Origin: Desulfuromonadaceae bacterium
GTDB taxonomy: Bacteria > Desulfobacterota > Desulfuromonadia > Geobacterales > Pseudopelobacteraceae
Direction: 5' to 3'
Length of the DNA stretch: 11,054 bases
NCBI GenBank assembly: GCA_028686145.1
Contig: JAQUCQ010000077.1
Coordinates: 1 to 11,054 of the forward strand
In this document: piece after piece, positions 1 through 5,741 of the stretch
Position numbering within the stretch: position 1 is the stretch's first letter
Layout: each line of letters starts with the position of its first letter
Notes under the pieces: generated by a model
The model's input: only the letters and a program-made list of their open reading frames with translations
Database searches by the model: none
Told to the model about the DNA's origin: nothing
Program-made: the position numbers and the translations under genes

Positions 1-1
1 T

Positions 2-349
2 ACCGGCTCAAGTGAAACCAAGAAGTTTCATTCGGACTACGGCCAGTTGCTTATTGACGGCGAAATCATAGAGAAGGGATTTGCCGTACTTCGTGATACG
101 TTCCTGTTCACCAACAAGAGATTGATTCTGGTTGACATACAGTGAGTCTCCGGAAGGCAGATCGAATATTACTCAATACCCTACAATAAAATCACAAAAT
201 TCAGTGTACAGACCGGGGAAAGTTTTGACCTTAATGCTGAATTAAAAATCTGGGTTGGCAGCGACATAATACCTGTCGAAAAAAAGTTCAATAAGGACAT
301 AAGCGTCTATGAGGTGCAGAAGGTTTTAGCGAGTCATGTATTGAAATAA
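2..349 (+). pseudogene. PH-domain protein (bPH_1 type), 5'-truncated by window, with in-frame TGA
   Basis: Reading frame 2 from base 2 to a TAA at 347-349 gives a continuous PH-domain-like protein except for one TGA at 143-145. Before the stop it reads ...FTNKRLILVDIQ, and after it, in the same frame, VSGRQIEYYSIPYNKITKFS and then DLNAELKIWVG, ending in VLASHVLK. These are the hallmark blocks of the small bacterial PH-domain proteins (PF08000-like): the FTNKRL strand, the EYYSIPY strand and the AELKIW strand. From memory, family members carry Gly (QG-V/M-T/S-G) at the TGA position, so a single GGA to TGA change would explain it. The 5' end lies outside the window. I call it a nonsense-mutated gene. 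A sequencing error or stop-codon readthrough is possible. Selenocysteine is unlikely because the position is normally Gly and not redox-active. Confidence 0.8.
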
Positions 350-584
350 TTCCCCACACTTACCCACTCATAAGGACCGCTTGAAATGGCTATGGCAGAC
401 TTGACACGATTGCGATTCAACTGCGTCACGTGCAGTCAACTGATGTGACTCTCTAAATGAAGCCAGACTCCATCTTAGTAAAAATTTTCGCTCCATTCCT
501 TTTATATTGCCGTTTTTTTGGTATTCTTAAAACACCAACCGACACCATGAACGGCACATAACTTGACAGAAACGGGAGTCAACT
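350..584. other. Intergenic region upstream of lipoprotein; short dyad over the RBS
   Basis: No gene is supported here. A TTGACA-like hexamer near 402 has no convincing -10 partner. Just before the lipoprotein start, TTGAC (563-567) and GTCAA (578-582) form a 5-bp inverted repeat with a 10-nt spacer. It encloses the GGGAG ribosome binding site (574-578), so a weak hairpin could partly mask it. T-rich DNA at 511-517 is followed by an imperfect TTGGT/ACCAA repeat. Confidence 0.35.
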
Positions 585-1220
585 ATGAAAAAGATGCTTT
601 TTGCGGTAATAATGATGTCCTTCGCACTGGCACTGGCAGGATGCGGTAGTGGCAGCAGTTCGCCACCTACGCTTACGACACAGATATTGAGCAACCCGAC
701 ATACGACGGCGATATTGAGCTGGATCAATCCAATGTTTATACGGTAACGCAAGGCAACGTCCCAAGCGTGTTTGCCGGCATAGATCCTTCCACTCTATCT
801 GAATACCGTGCTTTTCTTGACTTCCCTTTGACAGGTGCGGTGCCCGTTGATGCCTTCATCGCATCGGCAACGCTCGATATATTTATCAACAGCATTGCTA
901 AACTACCGGTCGCGAACTCCATTCCAATCCGTATCGAACTGGTTTCCTTCTCTCCCCCGACATTACTGACATCGGATTTTAATCGCTCTGATCAACCACC
1001 TCTGGAATATACGACGATTATACCACCGATATCGCCGAACGACGTGCAACGGCACGTAGCAATTGATGTAACACCATTGATGGTCGAAGCCCAGCGAAGG
1101 GGGCTGGCTAACTTCCAGATTCGCATCCTGGAAGATGATGGATTCGTTTATCCAGGGCTTATCGAAATAGATGATACAACAACATCCCGAGCACCTTTAC
1201 TGGAAGTCTCGTATTACTGA
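585..1220 (+). CDS. Secreted lipoprotein, DNRLRE/CBM96-like beta-sandwich
   Basis: A 211-residue protein that starts with a type II signal peptide: basic MKK, a hydrophobic core, and the lipobox LAGC with Cys at residue 20, followed by a Gly/Ser-rich tether. The rest (about residues 40-210) is predicted beta-rich. Strand-like segments include YRAFLDFPL and ATLDIFI, and a DVTPLMVEAQRRG block is followed by NFQIRIL. This pattern resembles DNRLRE/CBM96-type surface domains, in which a V-T-x-L-V helix-like turn precedes a paired strand. That assignment is by eye and tentative. The ATG has a GGGAG ribosome binding site six bases upstream. The protein ends ...LLEVSYY, as such domains often do. No catalytic motif is visible. 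It is probably an envelope or surface structural or binding protein. It is followed by 175 bp without a gene, so it may be monocistronic. Confidence 0.8.
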   Translation: MKKMLFAVIMMSFALALAGCGSGSSSPPTLTTQILSNPTYDGDIELDQSNVYTVTQGNVPSVFAGIDPSTLSEYRAFLDFPLTGAVPVDAFIASATLDIFINSIAKLPVANSIPIRIELVSFSPPTLLTSDFNRSDQPPLEYTTIIPPISPNDVQRHVAIDVTPLMVEAQRRGLANFQIRILEDDGFVYPGLIEIDDTTTSRAPLLEVSYY

Positions 1221-1346
1221 TGCCTTTAACTGTCACAAAGTTTCAGTGAAAAGGTTCCTTACCATGGGCGCGCAAAATGATATCGATGCAGTGAGTCAAT
1301 TCTATTTGATAATGGGACCTGTCGGCAAAATGACCATTATGATTTT

Positions 1347-1362
1347 TGGCTAACATAGTGCA
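1347..1362 (+). promoter_or_regulatory. Sigma-54-like promoter (-24 GG / -12 GC)
   Basis: TGGCTAACATAGTGCA has GG (1348-1349) and GC (1360-1361) separated by exactly 10 bp, as sigma-54 requires. It matches TGGC at -24 and TGCA at -12, but the ACG part of the -24 box is poor. The predicted start, near 1373, would lie 23 bp before the ATG of the small HTH gene and just ahead of its AGAGGAG ribosome binding site. No clear activator site was seen upstream. Confidence 0.4.
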
Positions 1363-1395
1363 ACACCATCCATCAGCAACAAGAGGAGACATATC

Positions 1396-1578
1396 ATGTC
1401 ACTCGGAATAACATGGTACACCTTGGAAGAGGCAGAAGGAAAATTTGGCCTGAATCGGGCAGATATCTTGAAATGGGCAGAAGATGGGCTTGTTCGAGTC
1501 GAGAAGGCAGACAATAAGGTAATTCGGGTTAATGTCGACGACATTGAACTCAAAGTGCAAGAGTTAACCGGGATCTGA
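1396..1578 (+). CDS. Small MerR/excisionase-like helix-turn-helix protein
   Basis: A 60-residue protein that is almost entirely one DNA-binding unit. YTLEEAEGKFGLNRADILKW forms the winged helix-turn-helix, followed by an EDGLVRVEKADNKVIRVNVDD wing in which the V-x-V pattern marks the beta-hairpin. The closing helix is DIELKVQEL. This is the layout of the MerR N-terminal/HTH_17 (excisionase-like) family, without the effector or dimerisation part of full MerR regulators. The start is supported by AGAGGAG seven bases before the ATG. The target is unknown. No integrase or phage gene lies nearby, so an excisionase role is not supported. A possible sigma-54 promoter precedes it, and a strong hairpin terminator follows 36 bp after its stop. 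Confidence 0.8.
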   Translation: MSLGITWYTLEEAEGKFGLNRADILKWAEDGLVRVEKADNKVIRVNVDDIELKVQELTGI

Positions 1579-1614
1579 ATTTTACTGACGTGGGAACAGG
1601 GCATCCTGACGTTA

Positions 1615-1656
1615 AACACAAAGAGCGGCAGTCCGATGGACGCCGCTCTTTGTGTT
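1615..1656. terminator. Bidirectional hairpin terminator between convergent genes
   Basis: A perfect 15-bp inverted repeat: AACACAAAGAGCGGC at 1615-1629 and its complement at 1642-1656. The loop can itself pair GTCC with GGAC, extending the stem with an A bulge. AT-rich outer arms (TTTGTGTT on either strand) replace a pure U tract. It lies between the stop of the HTH gene (1578) and the stop of the minus-strand cytochrome (1701), so it probably ends both transcripts. Confidence 0.8.
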
Positions 1657-1700
1657 GATCATGCAGCCTCGTGCCTATTCCAAGGCAGTGACTATGGCAG

Positions 1701-3911
1701 TTATGGAGTAGAAGTCGACGTCGTTACCGGAGTCGGAGCCGACGACCATGTCTGTTTGCCGTGACAGGAGTTTGAGCAGGAACGCGTCAAAGCATTCCAC
1801 CCGACGGTCGTCGCTACGTTATAAACGCCGTTGTTGTGCGTCGTTGCATTGACGGTCGTAGTACTGTACCCCGTACCGTGGCAGGTGGCACAGGAGACCC
1901 CTTCGCTGCGATGTGTTGAATGCCTGCCCGTCGCCGGCGGGATAGCGTGACAACTGCCGCAGGCCGGAGTCTGGCTAGGTGACGGCGTAACCGTGGCCAG
2001 GGCAGTGGCAATGGCAGACAACTGGGTCGAAGTGAGCACCGACAGCGACCCCATTCCGCCGGTGTTGTTGGTGATGGCGGTCTGAATGCGACTGACCGTT
2101 GCTCCTCCCTTGGCCGAGGTAGACAGTGCACCGTGGCAACCGGCGCAGTAGCTGCCGTATAGCGCGACTCCGTCAGTAGTACCGGATGGTGGAGTTGATG
2201 AGGACGGAGCAAGCGCTGCCGCAATGTCAGAGATCTGGGCGGCCGTCAGTGATGAGAGCGAGCCCATGCCGCCGGTATTGGCACTTATGGCACCGGAAAT
2301 CTGGGCTGCAGTACGTCCCAACTTGGATGATGTGGCAAGTGCTCCATGACATCCTTGGCAATACTGGGCGTACAATGTAGCGCCAGTGCTATTACCGGAC
2401 GATGGCGGTGTCGTAGTTGTGCCGCCGGATGAAGGCAGTTGCGAATTGGCGTGCGGAGGTACACCCCAACCGCTGGAACCTTCGGAAGTGTGGCAACCGT
2501 AACATTTGCCAAGCGGTGCAACTTTGCCGCCGTTAAAATCAGAGAAGAAGGTGTTCTCCCAGGAAATTTTCGATGGTGCTTCAGCATGGGGCGCCCCATG
2601 ACAACTGGTACAGAGCAGTTTCTGGCCGGCGTGTCCGCGACTGTTCAGGAAAGCTCCGCCGAATTGAATCTTGTTGTAACTTGTAATCTGTGCGGTCGTC
2701 CATTCGCCGGTATTGGTGTGGCATTTGTCACAACGGGGAAGCGTGCGGAACGACCAGGGGTCGGCAAGCTGGCCCGATGTGTAACGGGTGTTCAGGTCGC
2801 CATGGCAATCCGAGCATTTGAAGTCAAGAGTTTTACCCTGGGGAGTCGTGTTGACATGGACACCTCGCAGGCATCCGACAGTTTCCTTACCGGGATGGCA
2901 GGCTTCGCATGATTCCTTGAACCCCAAGGCGGCAAAACGGGTATGAAACTGGCTCTGGCTGTTATGAAACTGGTGCAGCGCCAGACTGAGGGTCATCTTG
3001 TTCGGGATTGGCAGTTTCAGGCCCCGTGCCTGAGGATAAATGCTGACCGGATAGCCGGGGGTCTTCCCACCGACGGCCGGATCAACGTGACAGCGGCTGC
3101 AGCGCACCGGAATACCGGCCTGGGTAAGCTTGAGCAGTTCTGTGCCGTGCTCGGCGTCATGCGGCTTCAACATGGTTTCACGGAAGCTATCGAGCGGATT
3201 AGCTGGATATGAACCGAACTTGTCCTTGTAGATTTCACGATGGCAAGTGCAGCAGTTCGCAAATGCAACCGGTGTGGTCACATTGGTGTTCTGGGCCAGG
3301 ATTGCGCCTGTTTTAGCATCACGCACCGTCACGATGACGCGGGGAAATGCCTGGCGGATATCACCGAAGGCGTCCTTAAAAGTGCCTTCACCACCAGCGG
3401 GTTGTTTGGGGGGGAATGTCGGAATAAACTCGGCAACCCACATGTTATGTTCAGGTTTTGCCGTAAAGGTACCGCTCTTAAGCGGGGAACCGCTGATGCC
3501 GGTCACGTTGCTCCGGCTGACCTTCGCCCATCCTTCCTGAGTCGGATACAATTTATTAGCGTTATCAACATACGTCAGATATTGCGGGTCCTTCATCAGT
3601 TGATCTGCAAATGGGACAGTATATTCCACCTTGATCAGGCTTGGGTCAGTAATGATCTGAGGGTCTTCACCCGGCCTATTATACAGGACCTGGGCTCGGA
3701 GCGTGTTTGCTGGGGGGAGAATCGAAACCAGCGAAGAATCCGGGCAGGTGCAATGAATACCAAGATCATTGTTGACCATGAGCACGTAGGTTCCGTTTTG
3801 AGTGGAGGCACTCTTATTAACTGCATCAGCAGTGTTTGATGATGTGCCGCCGCAACCGGAAAGACCAATCACCGCCAGAAGACTTCCTAGCATCAAGATA
3901 TATCGAATCAT
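1701..3911 (-). CDS. Multiheme c-type cytochrome lipoprotein (11 CXXCH + 1 CX3CH), probably outer surface
   Basis: A 736-residue cytochrome. Its signal peptide ends in lipobox LSGC (Cys20), so it is lipid-anchored. Residues 40-215 are a heme-free beta-rich domain with Cys54 and Cys56. Canonical CXXCH motifs begin at residues 220, 271, 335, 366, 394, 434, 470, 518, 589, 651 and 674. A twelfth site at 712-717 is CSNSCH, with three residues between the cysteines. Residues 511-568 and 581-639 are duplicated class I cytochrome c units, each with CxGCHGAL and a possible Met axial ligand in TGGMGSL, joined by Ser/Thr/Pro linkers. The C-terminal H-T-H...CATCHGTGY...HNNGV...CSNSCHG part resembles the Geobacter CXXCH repeat domain. 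The ATG has AAGGA nine bases upstream. By family knowledge it likely acts in extracellular or outer-membrane electron transfer. The riboswitch leader implies control by a cyclic dinucleotide. The exact ortholog is not recognised. Confidence 0.93.
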   Translation of the reverse strand: MIRYILMLGSLLAVIGLSGCGGTSSNTADAVNKSASTQNGTYVLMVNNDLGIHCTCPDSSLVSILPPANTLRAQVLYNRPGEDPQIITDPSLIKVEYTVPFADQLMKDPQYLTYVDNANKLYPTQEGWAKVSRSNVTGISGSPLKSGTFTAKPEHNMWVAEFIPTFPPKQPAGGEGTFKDAFGDIRQAFPRVIVTVRDAKTGAILAQNTNVTTPVAFANCCTCHREIYKDKFGSYPANPLDSFRETMLKPHDAEHGTELLKLTQAGIPVRCSRCHVDPAVGGKTPGYPVSIYPQARGLKLPIPNKMTLSLALHQFHNSQSQFHTRFAALGFKESCEACHPGKETVGCLRGVHVNTTPQGKTLDFKCSDCHGDLNTRYTSGQLADPWSFRTLPRCDKCHTNTGEWTTAQITSYNKIQFGGAFLNSRGHAGQKLLCTSCHGAPHAEAPSKISWENTFFSDFNGGKVAPLGKCYGCHTSEGSSGWGVPPHANSQLPSSGGTTTTPPSSGNSTGATLYAQYCQGCHGALATSSKLGRTAAQISGAISANTGGMGSLSSLTAAQISDIAAALAPSSSTPPSGTTDGVALYGSYCAGCHGALSTSAKGGATVSRIQTAITNNTGGMGSLSVLTSTQLSAIATALATVTPSPSQTPACGSCHAIPPATGRHSTHRSEGVSCATCHGTGYSTTTVNATTHNNGVYNVATTVGWNALTRSCSNSCHGKQTWSSAPTPVTTSTSTP

Positions 3912-4020
3912 ATTCTTTATTCCTTTCTTGAAAAATGCATTATTTTGATATCGGCATGCTAATCCTCAGTTCGTCTCGGGAGTCCGGTGCGGAGAAATTT
4001 CCTGGCCAGTCTCCTCCTTC

Positions 4021-4104
4021 GATATTTCGGCGACCCGGCTGTCTGCGTGAGACCCGTGGGTTTTCCGTCCCGTCCTCGCGGAAGGTTTAGTATTGTCGTG
4101 TATC
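4021..4104 (-). promoter_or_regulatory. GEMM-I riboswitch aptamer, cGAMP-type, gene-proximal copy
   Basis: On the minus strand this 84-nt element has the GEMM-I layout. P1 is GAUA/UAUC. Next come ACGACAAUACUAAACC, a stem capped by the GNRA tetraloop GCGA, GGGACGGAAA, a second stem with a small loop, and AGCCGGGUCGCCG. By alignment to Vibrio Vc2, the base at the G20 position is A, the mark of GEMM-Ib aptamers that prefer 3',3'-cyclic AMP-GMP. It is 77/84 identical to the distal copy. Several differences weaken it: an A-U pair next to the tetraloop stem end becomes U/C, the P3 tip loses a pair, and AAAGCC becomes AAAACC. No U-tract terminator follows in the 109 nt before the cytochrome ATG. A short AUAUCG/CGAUAU pairing with RNA near 3950 is possible. 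Confidence 0.85.
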
Positions 4105-4199
4105 AGTAATGCTGCTGAAACATCCTTGGTGTCGGTCGGTAAGCGTTCACCTCCTTTACGTGGTATCTACCGTATGGCGCCGGGTGGGACAAATTGGAC

Positions 4200-4252
4200 A
4201 AAAAAAAGCCGGGCGCTTCATATCGGTGAATTCGATATTTCGGCGACCCGGC
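4200..4252 (-). terminator. Intrinsic terminator overlapping the distal riboswitch (expression platform)
   Basis: On the minus strand, GCCGGGUCGC (4252-4243) pairs with GCGCCCGGC (4216-4208) with one U bulge. Inside, AUAUCG (4238-4233) pairs with CGAUAU (4225-4220). Eight U's follow (4207-4200). The 5' arm is the 3' strand of the aptamer core and P1, so ligand-bound aptamer and terminator exclude each other. This predicts that ligand binding allows read-through into the cytochrome gene (ON switch). Confidence 0.85.
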
Positions 4253-4317
4253 TGTCTCGGTGAGACCCGTAGGCTTTCCGTCCCATCCTCGCGGATGGTT
4301 TAGTATTGTCGTATATC
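4234..4317 (-). promoter_or_regulatory. GEMM-I riboswitch aptamer, cGAMP-type, distal copy
   Basis: A well-formed GEMM-I aptamer on the minus strand: P1 GAUAU/AUAUC, ACGACAAUACUAAACC, AUCC-GCGA-GGAU tetraloop stem, GGGACGGAAAGCC, GUCUC-ACC-GAGAC stem, and AGCCGGGUCGCCG. It closely resembles the Geobacter GEMM-Ib aptamers. The A at the Vc2 G20 position predicts preference for 3',3'-cyclic AMP-GMP over c-di-GMP. It begins within about 25-30 nt of the likely transcription start and is followed directly by a terminator that shares its 3' strand, so it can act as a complete transcriptional switch for the multiheme cytochrome downstream. Confidence 0.92.
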
Positions 4318-4347
4318 AGGTCTGTCTCTGATGATCTGATTACGTAT

Positions 4348-4376
4348 ACCCTATAAAAAAGGAAGGGAAAAGTCAA
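4348..4376 (-). promoter_or_regulatory. Sigma-70-like promoter of the riboswitch-cytochrome unit
   Basis: On the minus strand TTGACT (4376-4371) is a 5/6 match to the -35 box. With a 17-bp spacer the -10 would be TAGGGT (4353-4348). TATAGG, two bases upstream, is an alternative with a 15-bp spacer. The start would fall near 4340, just before the distal aptamer, with no gene between. The -35 is convincing and the -10 is not. Confidence 0.5.
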
Positions 4377-4413
4377 CAATCAATGTATAAATACGTTTGG
4401 TTTATTGAATATC

Positions 4414-5082
4414 CTAGAGATGCCGTGGTATCACGTAATAGTAAATAGCGCAGAAGTGGCAGACACTGCCGCTTAGGACGAAAAGATGCCAGATTGCATG
4501 ATTGTAGGGAAGGCGGTCCCAGAGGAAAAAGATGACGCCGGCAGTGTAGGCAACACCACCGGCAAATAGCAGTTCCAAGCCATGTGCCGGGAGTGCTGCG
4601 GAAAGTGGCTTCAAGGCGATCACCACGATCCAGCCCAGGGCAATGTAGAGTACCGGCCCGACAAATCGCAGGCGGTGGGTCGTGAAGATCTTCATGACCG
4701 CCCCCACAGTTCCCAACCCCCAAACCGTACCAAACAGCGACCATCCCCACGGCCCCCGCATGGTTACCAGGGCAAATGGGGTGTAACTTCCCGCGATCAT
4801 CAGGTAGATACTGGCGTGGTCGAGGACACGGAAGACATAACGGATGTAGGGCTTGCGCACACTGTGATAGGCGGTCGACAGGCAATAGAAGGTGACCATT
4901 GCTGCGCCGTAAATGCAGGCACTGACGACACGGTAGCTATCGTGCTGCCTGGCAGCAAGCATAATCAGGGCGATCACTCCGATGAGACTTGCCAGTGCAC
5001 CAAGGCCGTGGGTGAGCCGGTTGACCATCTCTTCCGTTTCGTCATAATGGACCAACCGCTCTTGTAGATCACTTATTTTCAT
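4414..5082 (-). CDS. trhA: Hemolysin III / TrhA (PAQR-type) integral membrane protein
   Basis: A 222-residue protein with seven predicted membrane segments, the usual length of the hemolysin III (YqfA/TrhA) family, which is related to PAQR receptors. The family motifs are present in order: NRLTHGLGA near residue 21, S-T-A-Y-H-S at 69-74, DHASIYLMIAGSYTPF from 88, and HAIWHLFVLSG from 195 with His195 and His199. The Ser/Asp/His set is proposed to hold a metal in the PAQR superfamily. In E. coli, TrhA has been linked to membrane lipid homeostasis; despite the family name, haemolysis is not an established role here. The ATG at 5082 lacks a clear ribosome binding site. It lies 42 bp after the tautomerase-like gene, so the two are probably co-transcribed. 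A small inverted repeat sits in the gap. Confidence 0.9.
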   Translation of the reverse strand: MKISDLQERLVHYDETEEMVNRLTHGLGALASLIGVIALIMLAARQHDSYRVVSACIYGAAMVTFYCLSTAYHSVRKPYIRYVFRVLDHASIYLMIAGSYTPFALVTMRGPWGWSLFGTVWGLGTVGAVMKIFTTHRLRFVGPVLYIALGWIVVIALKPLSAALPAHGLELLFAGGVAYTAGVIFFLWDRLPYNHAIWHLFVLSGSVCHFCAIYYYVIPRHL

Positions 5083-5099
5083 GTCGTTAATAGTACAAT

Positions 5100-5117
5100 G
5101 TATTATTCGGGTAATAC
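5100..5117 (-). repeat. Small inverted repeat between two minus-strand genes
   Basis: GTATTA (5100-5105) and TAATAC (5112-5117) flank a 6-nt loop in the 42-bp gap between the tautomerase-like gene and trhA. No U tract follows, so it is not a standard terminator. It could be an mRNA processing or attenuating hairpin, or chance in AT-rich DNA. Confidence 0.45.
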
Positions 5118-5124
5118 AAGACCA

Positions 5125-5487
5125 CTAGATACTCCGTGAATGTTCCGCCGCACCGATTTCCATGAGATACAGGCGGATGTCAACCGAATGCTCTTCGCCG
5201 GACGCGGTGGACAGTGAAATAACCTTTTCAAGTATCTCCCTTGCAAGATCTTTTTCCTTTGATGACCGTGGAACAATGCTCCGGGCAAAGACCATGATCT
5301 TTATATCCGAGCCGACATCACGTGGGCTTGCTTGGGAAAACTCCAATGAAACTTGTTCCGGTTTTAGTATTGCCAATTTCCCACCGGGCACTTCCAGAGC
5401 GTTGGCCAGAATACTAGGTAATTTATTGGCCAGATTATCCAGCACTTCACTCGAAACGTTTGTCTTATGTATGATCGTTGCGTTCAT
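5125..5487 (-). CDS. Small tautomerase-fold-like protein (DUF1904-like), function unknown
   Basis: A 120-residue soluble protein starting MNATIIHKTNVS. I chose this ATG because AGAGAGGAT lies just upstream; an in-frame ATG 48 bp further upstream has no good ribosome binding site. The pattern is an N-terminal strand, the helix SSEVLDNLANKLPSILANAL, the strand VSLEFSQ, a D-V-G-S-D strand IKIMVFARS, the helix KEKDLAREILEKVI, and the strand SVDIRLYLMEIGAAEH. This beta-alpha-beta arrangement recalls the tautomerase/MIF superfamily and DUF1904. The catalytic N-terminal Pro of tautomerases is absent (Met-Asn-Ala instead), so tautomerase activity is not expected. It has its own likely promoter and is followed by trhA. 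Confidence 0.7.
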   Translation of the reverse strand: MNATIIHKTNVSSEVLDNLANKLPSILANALEVPGGKLAILKPEQVSLEFSQASPRDVGSDIKIMVFARSIVPRSSKEKDLAREILEKVISLSTASGEEHSVDIRLYLMEIGAAEHSRSI

Positions 5488-5525
5488 CGTTTTATCCTCT
5501 CTTTTGTCATCCTCGTTTGCGCCAG

Positions 5526-5554
5526 TAAATAACATGTTATTGACGTTTTGTCAG
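5526..5554 (-). promoter_or_regulatory. Sigma-70-like promoter for the small protein-trhA pair
   Basis: Minus strand CTGACA (5554-5549), a 5/6 match to the -35 box, a 17-bp spacer and TATTTA (5531-5526), only 3/6. It lies 39 bp before the chosen ATG. TGAC-AAAAC-GTCA overlaps the -35 region and could be an operator. Confidence 0.4.
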
Positions 5555-5630
5555 CCTTAACCAGTTCACAATTCCTGTGTTAACCTTATTTCGAGTAAGC
5601 ACCTATTGACCACTCAGACATATTTCCAGC

Positions 5631-5658
5631 AAAAAAACGACCTGATTGCTCAGGCCGT
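5631..5658 (-). terminator. Intrinsic terminator after the tlpA-lipoprotein pair
   Basis: On the minus strand ACGGCCUGA pairs with UCAGGUCGU (9 bp, one G-U) around a GCAA loop, followed by seven U's (5637-5631, the first being the last base of the stem). It lies about 85 bp after the stop of the small lipoprotein gene and insulates the downstream promoter at 5526-5554. Confidence 0.9.
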
Positions 5659-5710
5659 TCTGTAAATTGACTCTGCCGGAAAAGACTACACTCCGACAAT
5701 TGCATTGCTG

Positions 5711-5729
5711 TAACGCCACCCGGGCGTTA
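5711..5729 (-). repeat. Stable hairpin just after the lipoprotein stop
   Basis: TAACGCC (5711-5717) and GGCGTTA (5723-5729) form a 7-bp perfect inverted repeat with a 5-nt loop, 12 bp past the stop codon of the minus-strand lipoprotein gene. It has no U tract, so it is more likely a 3'-end stabilising hairpin than a terminator. The true terminator follows at 5631-5658. Confidence 0.55.
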
Positions 5730-5741
5730 GTAGGCATCCCC

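Noticed and set aside
143..145. TGA as a selenocysteine codon in the PH-domain gene
   Set aside because: The position is normally glycine, the domain is not redox-active, and I see no convincing SECIS-like hairpin right after it.
553..566. Sigma-54-like CGGCACATAACTTGA before the lipoprotein gene
   Set aside because: The essential GC of the -12 element is GA, and the start would overlap the ribosome binding site.
1171..1353. Plus-strand open frame overlapping the lipoprotein end
   Set aside because: Out of frame with a convincing lipoprotein, no ribosome binding site, no recognisable features.
3240..3839. Long open frame on the plus strand (199 codons)
   Set aside because: It is antisense to the heme cytochrome, whose signal peptide and heme motifs make the minus-strand reading certain. 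It has no domain features.
4021..4320. The near-identical 84-nt units as a CRISPR or mobile repeat
   Set aside because: Only two copies with a long unequal spacer, and both fold as GEMM-I aptamers in the leader of a cytochrome gene, which explains them fully.
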